The notes below the pieces were generated by a model, which was given only the letters and a program-made list of their open reading frames with translations, did not search any database and was not told where the DNA came from. A DNA stretch of 44,836 bases from CAZRWH01 sp964603905. GTDB taxonomy: Bacteria > Patescibacteriota > Gracilibacteria > UBA1369 > UBA12470. This document shows, one piece after another, positions 26,879 through 34,032 of this stretch. The stretch's first letter is position 1. Every line of letters begins with the position of its first letter. The DNA is taken from the NCBI GenBank assembly GCA_964603905.1, contig CAZRWH010000008.1, positions 1 to 44,836 of the forward strand, written 5' to 3'. The position numbers were made by a program, and so were the translations under genes.

Positions 26879-27268
26879 TTAAAAATTAGCATTCTTACAA
26901 AGCCTCATCTCTTCTTTCCAGCCAGCCACGTCAGTTATTTCTCTATCTTCCAAGCCACCAAAACCAGCCTTAAGCATGCGCTCTTCGTAATCACCAGGAA
27001 CCATACACAGACACTGAACAATATCTCCATTAACCACAGCTCTACTACAGCCTATTCGAACCTGTCCATCTTCAAACAAAGCAATAGTAATATTTTGATC
27101 AAGATTCAAAGTTATTTCCAAGTTTTTTATCGCCTCCTTACGAGCAAGATCCATCTCATGATCCGGAATACGTTCTACAATCTCTCTTTTTACATCGCTT
27201 AGATCAGCACCTGTACATCCTTGCAAAGTACCAATTTGTACAACCTTATTTTGTTTATTTCCTTCCAT
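26879..27268 (-). CDS. Small Cys-containing protein, first gene of the ATPase operon
   Basis: 129 residues. The pattern ALFEDGQVRIGCSR, then QCLCMVPGDYEER, resembles the 119-residue protein at 25018-25377. It starts with an A-rich leader directly before ATG. Its start lies 217 bases from the divergent TrmB-like gene, so it heads the operon that this regulator faces. Unknown function. Confidence 0.5.
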   Translation of the reverse strand: MEGNKQNKVVQIGTLQGCTGADLSDVKREIVERIPDHEMDLARKEAIKNLEITLNLDQNITIALFEDGQVRIGCSRAVVNGDIVQCLCMVPGDYEERMLKAGFGGLEDREITDVAGWKEEMRLCKNANF

Positions 27269-27356
27269 TTTTTTGATTGTTAAAATTTAGTCCGCAATCA
27301 TGCCATAATTCTCGGGTCAGTCCACCACGCCCCGAAACAGCAAAAACAGACCAAAC

Positions 27357-27454
27357 CCGTTAACGGTCAATCTTTTGGCGCCGCCAGTTTCTGCCGACAC
27401 GGCTTCCCAGGCACACCCCAAGACACCTATTGACCCTGCCAGCATTTTCTGGCA
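27357..27454. promoter_or_regulatory. Cluster of inverted repeats between the ATPase operon and TrmB-like copy 2
   Basis: In the 217-base divergent spacer (27269-27485) there are three dyads: CCGTTAACGG (27357-27366, perfect), GCCG-ACA-CGGC (27393-27403) and TGCCAG-CATTTT-CTGGCA (27437-27454). A TTGACC (27430-27435) sits against the last. TGCC/GGCA words also mark the promoter of the first TrmB-like gene, so they are candidate binding sites. The rest of the spacer shows no gene. Confidence 0.45.
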
Positions 27455-27485
27455 CACTTCGCCCTTGAATTTAACCAAACATAAC

Positions 27486-28250
27486 ATGATCCCAGATATA
27501 CAAAATTTCCTAGCCTCATTAGGACTCACCGAAAAAGAAAGAACAGTTTACATCGCTTCACTAAAGCACGGCTCACAAACCGCAAGCACACTCGCCAAAC
27601 GAACAGATCTTGCGAGATCAACAGTAAGCTTTGTGTTTGAGGAGCTGATTAAAAAAGGTTTTGCAACCAAAGAAAACCAGCAAAACACAACGTATTTCAG
27701 CATAATCAAACCTGAAGCACTAGAATACATAATCCTAGAAAAACAGGCCCAAGCAAAGAAACAAATGCGCGATTTCAAAGACCTTTTACCGATGCTAAGC
27801 AGCCTTCAAAACAAATTCTCACCCGTTCCAAAAGTGAGATATTTCGAGGGAGTAGAAGGAATTTGCAGAACAATGGACGCATGTTGCGACACAGACGAAA
27901 CCGTCTACTACATCTCAGGACACAACAACATGCACCCAAAAGCCCGAGAATATTGCGAAAGCATCTATCTTCCAAAAGCCTCAAAGCAGAAGAACAAAAA
28001 CAAGATGATAATCAACGACGGAGTACAAGCACGCGACTACTGCAAACAAGCCAAAGATGTCTATGACGAGGTTATTTTTGTAGATCCAAAAAAGAACCCC
28101 CTCACCCTAACAACCGCCATCAAAGGCAACAGGACGATCTTCATGTCATACGATCCAAAAGATATGTCAGGGATTGTAATCGAAAACCAACTCATTGCAG
28201 ATCAAATGAGGACGATTTATAAGATGCTGAAAGAATCGCACCAGGAGTAG
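27486..28250 (+). CDS. TrmB-like winged-helix regulator, copy 2
   Basis: 254 residues from the ATG at 27486, aligned with the start of the paralogue at 9036. The N-terminal winged helix (LTEKERTVYIASLKHG, ARSTVSFVFEEL) is nearly the same as in copy 1, so both may bind similar sites. The C-terminal sensor-like domain keeps KVRYFEGVEG, the CC pair, HNNMHPK and the DMSGIVIENQLIAD ending. A 32-base stretch (27828-27859) is identical to 9378-9409. It is divergent from the ATPase operon and 58 bases upstream of the CDPS-like gene, which has its own promoter. Confidence 0.75.
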   Translation: MIPDIQNFLASLGLTEKERTVYIASLKHGSQTASTLAKRTDLARSTVSFVFEELIKKGFATKENQQNTTYFSIIKPEALEYIILEKQAQAKKQMRDFKDLLPMLSSLQNKFSPVPKVRYFEGVEGICRTMDACCDTDETVYYISGHNNMHPKAREYCESIYLPKASKQKNKNKMIINDGVQARDYCKQAKDVYDEVIFVDPKKNPLTLTTAIKGNRTIFMSYDPKDMSGIVIENQLIADQMRTIYKMLKESHQE

Positions 28251-28256
28251 TCGCCC

Positions 28257-28284
28257 TTGACATTTTGCACAAAAGAGGTACAAT
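28257..28284 (+). promoter_or_regulatory. Strong promoter of the CDPS-like gene
   Basis: TTGACA (28257-28262), 16 bases, TACAAT (28279-28284). The expected transcript start is about 28291, giving a leader of about 18 bases. Confidence 0.7.
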
Positions 28285-28306
28285 AGCCTTCTTTTATAAA
28301 AGGCTA
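28284..28306 (+). promoter_or_regulatory. Leader hairpin masking the Shine-Dalgarno
   Basis: TAGCCTT (28284-28290) pairs with AAGGCTA (28300-28306) around CTTTTATAA. The right arm holds the only Shine-Dalgarno-like AAAGG, five to six bases before ATG 28309. If transcription starts near 28291 the left arm is mostly absent, so the dyad may instead be a DNA operator overlapping the start site. Confidence 0.4.
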
Positions 28307-28308
28307 TA

Positions 28309-29832
28309 ATGACAGGTATAAACCTACCAAAACCAGCATTCATACCGGAGATAAAACCTAGATCCAGATACGCCGAATTACGGTATAAGGATTTCTTGAA
28401 TGCACAGGAGTTCCATAGAGGCACCGGCAGGTACACACCCGTATCAGTATGGGCAAGAGCAATGGCCCTTGAGGTCTCAATGATCGACAGAGCCAACGCA
28501 ACACCTCAAGACGAACCGATTTCAATCAAATCTGTATCTGCAATAGTATCAACAGAAACAAGAGAAGTCACAACTTCCCCACTCGAAACAGTTCAAGAAA
28601 GCACAGGATACTACTTCACAGGTTGTGACCCTTATTCAAGAAACTACAAAAGACACACCCTAAAGACAACAGATCTAATTCCACTCCTGGAATTCCTACA
28701 AGAAGGAAGCTGCGTCGTCATCGGCGACATGCCTTATCATCGACTACTTAGAAGAAATTTAATTCATCAAAAAAAAGGAGGAAACGGAGCAAAACAGCTC
28801 AAGCCAGAAACACTAGAACGAATTGAAGCAAAAGCCCTCCGAGAAGCAAAACTATACGGTGAACGTGAAAAGATGTTCCTAGAAGCAATTCAAGACTGGA
28901 TTTGCTCAAAAGATCCAAGCTACAAACGCAAACCAATCCTTCTAGTGTCAGACACCATAGAAAATGACCAAGAGTTCACAGATCTAGTAAGCAAACTTGA
29001 AGCTTTATACGAATCAAATCCACAATTCCAAGAAGAAATCCTCAAGTGCATACCTGAAAACGCACGAAAACATTTCCAACAAGACCCATCATATGCGCTA
29101 TGGGAAATTGCATTAATTTTGCATTACGGCACAAACAAACTTAGCCACGAGATGGAAAGACCATACGACGAAGCAGCTCAATACGCACAACAATACATGA
29201 ATACAAACCGAAAAATCACGTTTGAATATCCAGAAATCCCAAACACAAATAGCACGATCCCATATCGAGTCATCGCAATCAAAAAACACAATCCAGAAGA
29301 AGACTCAACCATATCGCTAACCCAACCAATGGACTGGGGAAACATCCAAAGAGATTTATGCAAAACAATCATCCCAATCTTCGGATTCTTCATACAAAGA
29401 CTTAAGCGAAATCAACCCGGAGAAATGCTAAAAGTAGAAAGCATGAAAATGCTACATCAAGCAATACTAGAACTCAGACTAATACCAAGAATCCGACAAC
29501 TACTCCTAGAAAGCGGACTTCTAAACCCAAAAGACGAACTAGCACCACCTACAAAAATCGGCGAATGCTCTCTACCTTTTGAATGCAAACGCAAACCACA
29601 AGAATCACAAGAAGGCCATATCATCAGATACCTGGCCGAACTAATCCAAGGCCTAGACGGCCCAATGTGCCTGGACCAAAAACACCTTGAAGCACAGGTT
29701 GGATTCCTACTTTGGGGACTACTTAACGAACTGTATTCAGCAATAGAAGGAGATCATTTCGCGGAGCACACAAACATCGGATTTGATCAAAACATGTGGC
29801 CATACTGGGAATACGCACCGAGAAACTATTAA
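28309..29832 (+). CDS. Enlarged cyclodipeptide-synthase-like protein
   Basis: 507 residues, soluble. Residues about 98-300 follow the CDPS plan. A strand ends in GCDPYSR (105-111), where CDPSs have the GxS-x-x-x-S loop, and a second strand follows (SCVVIGD, 134-140). A basic helix (170-190) leads to LLVSDTIEND (211-220) and a helix pair, then Y262-x3-E266 and Y286, the spacing of Tyr178, Glu182 and Tyr202 in AlbC as I recall it. The nucleophilic Ser position is Cys106. CDPSs use two aminoacyl-tRNAs to make diketopiperazines. About 95 extra N-terminal and 200 C-terminal residues, the latter with LPFEC (422-426) and DGP (450-452), are shared only with 3019-4344. It has its own strong promoter and overlaps the convergent next gene by four bases. 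Confidence 0.55.
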   Translation: MTGINLPKPAFIPEIKPRSRYAELRYKDFLNAQEFHRGTGRYTPVSVWARAMALEVSMIDRANATPQDEPISIKSVSAIVSTETREVTTSPLETVQESTGYYFTGCDPYSRNYKRHTLKTTDLIPLLEFLQEGSCVVIGDMPYHRLLRRNLIHQKKGGNGAKQLKPETLERIEAKALREAKLYGEREKMFLEAIQDWICSKDPSYKRKPILLVSDTIENDQEFTDLVSKLEALYESNPQFQEEILKCIPENARKHFQQDPSYALWEIALILHYGTNKLSHEMERPYDEAAQYAQQYMNTNRKITFEYPEIPNTNSTIPYRVIAIKKHNPEEDSTISLTQPMDWGNIQRDLCKTIIPIFGFFIQRLKRNQPGEMLKVESMKMLHQAILELRLIPRIRQLLLESGLLNPKDELAPPTKIGECSLPFECKRKPQESQEGHIIRYLAELIQGLDGPMCLDQKHLEAQVGFLLWGLLNELYSAIEGDHFAEHTNIGFDQNMWPYWEYAPRNY

Positions 29833-30329
29833 GCCTCTGGAGTCTCAGGCAATTTGGTGAGCTGTCCATTTACCTTAGCCTGAATAATTTCAAGATCTTC
29901 ATGCAATCGTGGAGGAGGCGCAATCATATTCCCTCTTTTTCTTGGCATCGCATCATTCAACCTGTGCCCTAACTGCATAAGATAAAAAGCCGCTTCAGCA
30001 GTATCTCCTCGAAAACATATATCCGCCAAAACTTCCAAAGTTCCAACATCCACAACTTCGAATCCAGCCTTTTTAACCATATCAAAATCAAGTACACCAC
30101 CACGATAAGCATACATACGCCCATCAACAAACAACAGATTCGGATCAGATAACCAAGTCATGCATATCAACTTCTTATCGCCAATAGCCTGAAGCTCCCA
30201 TGGAACATCAAAACACTCCGCTTTCCCCTTCAAAAACTCCTCAAAAAACCGCCTAGCCTCATCATTCTCAATACTTTCAAGGCTGTATAAACGATCTTTA
30301 TCTTCGAAACTTTTCAGGTTAATTGGCAT
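29829..30329 (-). CDS. Hypothetical protein in the second accessory block
   Basis: 166 residues, soluble, no family recognised. A mixed alpha/beta start contains DPNLLFVDGRMYAYRGG, followed by a helical part with LADICFRGDTAEAAFYL and a Pro/Lys-rich tail. The leader is A-rich (AAAAAAAC before ATG). It lies 37 bases after the 30367-31305 gene, which is probably cotranscribed with it. Its stop shares TTAA with the stop of the convergent CDPS-like gene. Confidence 0.55.
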   Translation of the reverse strand: MPINLKSFEDKDRLYSLESIENDEARRFFEEFLKGKAECFDVPWELQAIGDKKLICMTWLSDPNLLFVDGRMYAYRGGVLDFDMVKKAGFEVVDVGTLEVLADICFRGDTAEAAFYLMQLGHRLNDAMPRKRGNMIAPPPRLHEDLEIIQAKVNGQLTKLPETPEA

Positions 30330-30366
30330 GTTTTTTTAAATTAAAAGGAGGTCAACATATCATAGT

Positions 30367-31305
30367 TTACGACAAACACGAAAGCCCTTCCCAGATTTGA
30401 CTAATCTTAGACCTCCAAAACCCCCTGGCCAATCTAACGCCGCTATATCCGACAGCCGCAGCAACTTTAGGAGCAGTATTCCATCTATTCCACTCTCTAG
30501 GTTCCAACCCCCATCCATAATCTCGAACCGCCATATTCATAGCTTCATAACTAAGCACAATCAAACTACGAAGCGCAATACGCATCGGCTCTGAAGTCCC
30601 AGGCATCCTATATATATTCTCAGCCTCATGCGCCCGTATCATTCCAGCATCAGTTGTAATAATTTCACCATTATCACCTTTTTCCAAATTACTCAAAGGT
30701 ATATCCGCAGTAGGATTAAACAAAAATTTAATCGCACCAGTAATCGCAGCACCCCCCAAAGGATCCGCCATAAAACCTTTTTCCCTATACATCGGCTCAC
30801 ATTGATTTTGCAAAAAATCACGCAATTTAGGCCCCCAATAAGGATCAGCCAAATCACTCATCTTCATACAAGGCTTATCTGAATGTTTTTCAATACGCAC
30901 AAAATCCGCATACCTCTTAATTCTAGGCCGAGGCAAAAGCTGCCAATTAACTTGCGTAGTTAAAAACTTAAGAATATCACCAGGATTATAAAACTGCTTC
31001 AACATACTTTTAAAAAGCTTTCCATAACTCGTGATTTTTCTTTCAATCACACAATCTTCAGCAAGCTCCCTAATCTCCAACCCTTCCCTGAAATGGAAAC
31101 CATACTCATCACGAGCAGTATCAATAAAACTCTGCATTACTTCCCCTTTCGGAGTCTGCCATCCAAAAAAAGCACCACTTGGAATTCCGCAAACATCACC
31201 ATCATTTTTTTCATGATTAATTGAGTCAACACCAGCTACCTTGTACTCATTTCCACTACCAAGACGAGGTGAATCGACAACAAGATGTCTTATTTTCTCA
31301 GGCAT
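30367..31305 (-). CDS. Possible degenerate kinase-fold protein
   Basis: 312 residues. The stretch 200-222 (ADIPLSNL, then GEIITTDAGMIR) has the spacing of the catalytic and metal loops of protein-kinase-like phosphotransferases: D201-x4-N206 and D219-A-G221 in place of DFG. The N-lobe is hard to see and no clear glycine loop is present, so this could be a pseudokinase or a chance match. The C-terminal third is helical with many Trp and Arg. It leads a two-gene minus transcript with 29829-30329. Not otherwise recognised. Confidence 0.4.
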   Translation of the reverse strand: MPEKIRHLVVDSPRLGSGNEYKVAGVDSINHEKNDGDVCGIPSGAFFGWQTPKGEVMQSFIDTARDEYGFHFREGLEIRELAEDCVIERKITSYGKLFKSMLKQFYNPGDILKFLTTQVNWQLLPRPRIKRYADFVRIEKHSDKPCMKMSDLADPYWGPKLRDFLQNQCEPMYREKGFMADPLGGAAITGAIKFLFNPTADIPLSNLEKGDNGEIITTDAGMIRAHEAENIYRMPGTSEPMRIALRSLIVLSYEAMNMAVRDYGWGLEPREWNRWNTAPKVAAAVGYSGVRLARGFWRSKISQIWEGLSCLS

Positions 31306-31340
31306 TTCAAGGTATTAAAAGGCCCTGAATATACATCAAC

Positions 31341-32396
31341 TTACCTCTTCTCAGCAAGTACAAGCCAACCGCCTATAACAGCCACCATAACGGCGAGAAC
31401 GACCAAAGCCACAACCTTCTGAGCCGTACCCAAGAAAAGCGCTGTAACGCCAAATGCGGAGCAAACAGCATAAATAACAAAAAGAGAACTCCTTTCCGAA
31501 AACCCAGCTTTAATCAAACGATGATGAAAATGCCTTAGATCACCGTGAAACGGCGACTTCCCCTGGATAATCCTTCTAGCAATCACCCACACAAAATCAA
31601 GTAGCGGAAGTCCCATTACAAGAAAAGCGGTAGCAATTTTTCCTCCTGACAAAATAGCCAAAACAGCCAACATAAACCCAAAAAACATACTCCCCGTATC
31701 CCCCATCAAAATCTTCGCAGGCGCAAAATCAAATAGCCAAAAAGCGAGCGCCATACCTGCAACAGCAATCGCCAAAATAGCGGTCTGCGTCTGATCGATA
31801 TAATGAAAATCTGGCCTCACAGCAAGCGCAAAAATAGTCACTGCAGCAATAAAAGTTACTCCTGATGGCAACCCATTCAATCCATCAAGCCAGTTCATAG
31901 TATTTGTCATAGCAAGAACCCAAAACATCGTAACCAAAAGCGAAACAATCGAAATCACAACCATATGTTCCCCTATCCCAAAACTCACTTCCAACCCCGA
32001 AAGATCAATCGTCCCTCCCAAAGGATTCGTAAGGCTCTTAACCTGTACACCACTCAAAACAACAATCAAAGCCGCAAGCCCCTGAGCCCCCAAACGAGGC
32101 CAAGGCGAAAGCCCTCTCACATCATCCAAAAAATTCACAACACCCAAAATCAAAGCCCCCAAAACAACCCCAAGAAGCGCCGTATTCCACTCCAAGAAAA
32201 CACTACATATAATCGCAAAAACTATATAAAAAACCACCCCACCAGCATAAGGAATCGGCTTCCGCTTAAGTCCATATTTATGAGGCTTATCCATCAATCC
32301 AATCTTCGGAAAAACCCGCAAAGCCCCCCACGTCAAAACAAGCGTAGAAACTAGCGCCGTCAATCCTGGCAAGATGTACTTGGTTAATTCACTCAC
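31341..32396 (-). CDS. WecA/TagO-type polyprenyl-phosphate phosphoglycosyl transferase
   Basis: 351 residues and about ten membrane segments. These enzymes move a sugar-1-phosphate, usually GlcNAc-1-P, from UDP-sugar to undecaprenyl phosphate, starting surface polysaccharide synthesis. Signatures: FLDDVRGL (the DDxxG Mg site), NTMNWLDGLNGL, KILMGDTGSMFFG and the basic HGDLRHFHHRL loop typical of the WecA/TagO branch rather than MraY. The exact sugar is not clear. GTG start at 32396 with TGCTAAAAT ending only six bases before, suggesting a leaderless mRNA. It fits with the O-antigen-ligase-like gene at 35706-37003. Confidence 0.88.
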   Translation of the reverse strand: MSELTKYILPGLTALVSTLVLTWGALRVFPKIGLMDKPHKYGLKRKPIPYAGGVVFYIVFAIICSVFLEWNTALLGVVLGALILGVVNFLDDVRGLSPWPRLGAQGLAALIVVLSGVQVKSLTNPLGGTIDLSGLEVSFGIGEHMVVISIVSLLVTMFWVLAMTNTMNWLDGLNGLPSGVTFIAAVTIFALAVRPDFHYIDQTQTAILAIAVAGMALAFWLFDFAPAKILMGDTGSMFFGFMLAVLAILSGGKIATAFLVMGLPLLDFVWVIARRIIQGKSPFHGDLRHFHHRLIKAGFSERSSLFVIYAVCSAFGVTALFLGTAQKVVALVVLAVMVAVIGGWLVLAEKR

Positions 32397-32402
32397 GAGG
32401 TG

Positions 32403-32411
32403 ATTTTAGCA
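32403..32411 (-). promoter_or_regulatory. Extended -10 directly before the GTG at 32396
   Basis: TGCTAAAAT on the minus strand; six bases separate the -10 from the start codon, so transcription would begin at or next to the GTG. It overlaps the stop of the 32406-32654 gene. Confidence 0.45.
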
Positions 32412-32654
32412 CGGGTCAACAACTCCCGGCAAAGCCTTAGAAACTTCCACACGAAACTCCTCTACAAAATCTTCAGGTGCACCTCTGCCTATCATAGTTT
32501 CAATCAACTCACCAACAACCTTTCTAGCTAGGTCCAAATCCTCCCCTCCACCATTTTTCAACATCTCAAAAATACGCCTCTCCGACCCACCCCGCTCAGG
32601 AGTCATAAGATGAACATAATCAGCGCTACCATCCAAACCTTTTAGTGTTGTCAT
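32406..32654 (-). CDS. Small hypothetical protein
   Basis: 82 residues, helical (RRIFEML, DLARKVVGELIETMI, EDFVEEFRVEVSKAL), no membrane segment, no family recognised. It ends nine bases before the phosphoglycosyl transferase starts, and the promoter of that gene overlaps its stop. The helical pattern and tight placement favour a real gene. Confidence 0.45.
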   Translation of the reverse strand: MTTLKGLDGSADYVHLMTPERGGSERRIFEMLKNGGGEDLDLARKVVGELIETMIGRGAPEDFVEEFRVEVSKALPGVVDPC

Positions 32655-32708
32655 TTCAGTAATAATTAGTTTTACAGGAAGCCAATATTACGCAAAAAAC
32701 TTGTTAAA

Positions 32709-32745
32709 GCAAGCCGGTTTCACACAGCGAAACACCACCACTTGC
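32709..32745 (-). terminator. Possible truB terminator hairpin
   Basis: On the minus strand an outer GCAAG/CTTGC stem encloses a GTTTC/GAAAC stem and is followed by TTTAACAAGTTTTTT. The inner part (GTTTC, ACACAGC, GAAACACC on the plus strand) resembles the hairpin before lgt at 17758. Confidence 0.4.
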
Positions 32746-32747
32746 GC

Positions 32748-33683
32748 CTAAAGATTCTTGTAAACTCTAAGATTCCCAAACTGCTTATCGTACTTAAGAA
32801 TACTCACAAGCTTTCCTTGAAAATACCCAGAAACATACGACCCGGGGAAACTCCCCCCAACTTTAATCCGTTGCCCACGCATAATTCGCTTGTAATCGTT
32901 GTGATTCAAATCAATTCTAGCCCAACCATGAAGCACATTATCCATCGAGATCAGCTCAACCGTTTCTTTGTTAATTTCTTCTAGTTTCAAAGCTTGCTCC
33001 AAACCAAATTGTCCAACCGCAGTACGCCTAAGCCCACCTAGGAAACCTCGACATCCAAGCTTTTCTCCAAGATCACGAGCAATTGAACGAATATAAGTAC
33101 CGCTTCCACATTTAATTTTGCAAGTTACAATCGGCAAGCTAACAGGTTCAGTCATTCCATCAAGAAGGATCCCATAACCAAACTGATCGATTTTGAAACC
33201 AACATCAGTAATATCATGGATCTTCACCTTTCTCGAAGGAACCCTAACAGGCATTCCTTTTCTAGCCATAGCGTAAGCACGCTGACCATTAATTTTCACA
33301 GCAGAAAACTTCGGAGGAACCTGATCAATCACCCCCTTGAAGCTTTCTAGCGATTCAAAAATTCTCTTAACATCAATTTGATCTTTTTTCTCTAAATAAA
33401 CCTCACGAATATATTCTGGCTTATAATCCAACTCCCCTTCTGCATCACATGTAGTGCTATTTGCACCAAGAACAATATCAGCCTCGTACTCTTTATCCAT
33501 AATCATCAAAAACTCGTTAAGCTTGGTCGCTTTACCAATCGCAACAACAAGAACACCTGTCGCCATCGGATCCAGAGTTCCAAGGTGTCCAATACGCTTA
33601 ACACCAAAAATACGTCGTAGCTCAGCCACAACATCAAAAGAAGTTTTGCCCTTCGGCTTATCAATAACCAGAAAACCTTCCAT
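32748..33683 (-). CDS. truB: tRNA pseudouridine(55) synthase
   Basis: 311 residues. TruB makes pseudouridine 55 in the T loop of tRNAs. The start MEGFLVIDKPKGKTSFDVV and the catalytic block HLGTLDPMATGVL with Asp38 are diagnostic. KFSAVKINGQRAYAMARKG and CGSGTYIRSIARDLGE follow, then a PUA-like C-terminal part with RGQRIKVGG. It lies downstream of murE, separated by a repeat island and a false gap, in the same direction. No oddities in the protein. Confidence 0.95.
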   Translation of the reverse strand: MEGFLVIDKPKGKTSFDVVAELRRIFGVKRIGHLGTLDPMATGVLVVAIGKATKLNEFLMIMDKEYEADIVLGANSTTCDAEGELDYKPEYIREVYLEKKDQIDVKRIFESLESFKGVIDQVPPKFSAVKINGQRAYAMARKGMPVRVPSRKVKIHDITDVGFKIDQFGYGILLDGMTEPVSLPIVTCKIKCGSGTYIRSIARDLGEKLGCRGFLGGLRRTAVGQFGLEQALKLEEINKETVELISMDNVLHGWARIDLNHNDYKRIMRGQRIKVGGSFPGSYVSGYFQGKLVSILKYDKQFGNLRVYKNL

Positions 33684-33686
33684 AAT

Positions 33687-33822
33687 AGGTAGTTGTTAGT
33701 TGTAGTGGTGGTTGTAGTATTTAGACATATGACTTATGACTTAAGACATATGATTTTTTATCTAGTAAGATGGTAGGCTCCTTGAGCCTTGAGCCTTGAG
33801 CCTTGAGCCTTGAGCCTTGAGC
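33687..33822. repeat. Three-part heptad repeat island between murE and truB
   Basis: 33687-33719 is GGTAGTT/GTTAGTT/GTAGTGG-type, complementary to the ACTACC arrays before priA and lgt. 33724-33751 is GACATAT, GACTTAT, GACTTAA, GACATAT, as at 19062-19097. 33781-33822 is six perfect copies of CTTGAGC, ending at the base before the first copy of the murE stop codon. The stretch holds no gene. Confidence 0.85.
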
Positions 33823-34032
33823 CTAACCCTCCAAACACTTATTAACCTCAAGAACCTTTCCAGGCTCTATTTCTATGNNNNNNNNNNNNNNNNNNNNNNN
33901 NNNNNNNNNNNNNNNNNNNNNNNNNNNNNNNNNNNNNNNNNNNNNNNNNNNNNNNNNNNNNNNNNNNNNNNNNNNNNCTAACCCTCCAAACACTTATTAA
34001 CCTCAAGAACCTTTCCAGGCTCTATTTCTATG
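33823..34032. other. False gap: 100 N between identical 55-base copies
   Basis: 33823-33877 and 33978-34032 are identical (the last 55 bases of murE). The N run is 33878-33977. This is what results when two contigs that overlap by an assembly k-mer of 55 are scaffolded instead of merged. The true sequence is probably 155 bases shorter and gapless, with murE ending right against the CTTGAGC array. Confidence 0.88.

Noticed and set aside
25018..27268. The small Cys proteins as peptide natural-product precursors
   Set aside because: They are 119 and 129 residues with conserved internal folds, no leader/core layout and no modifying enzymes nearby.
33781..33822. CRISPR array
   Set aside because: Six CTTGAGC units are contiguous with no spacers; no CRISPR-like repeat-spacer pattern or cas gene is present in the window.
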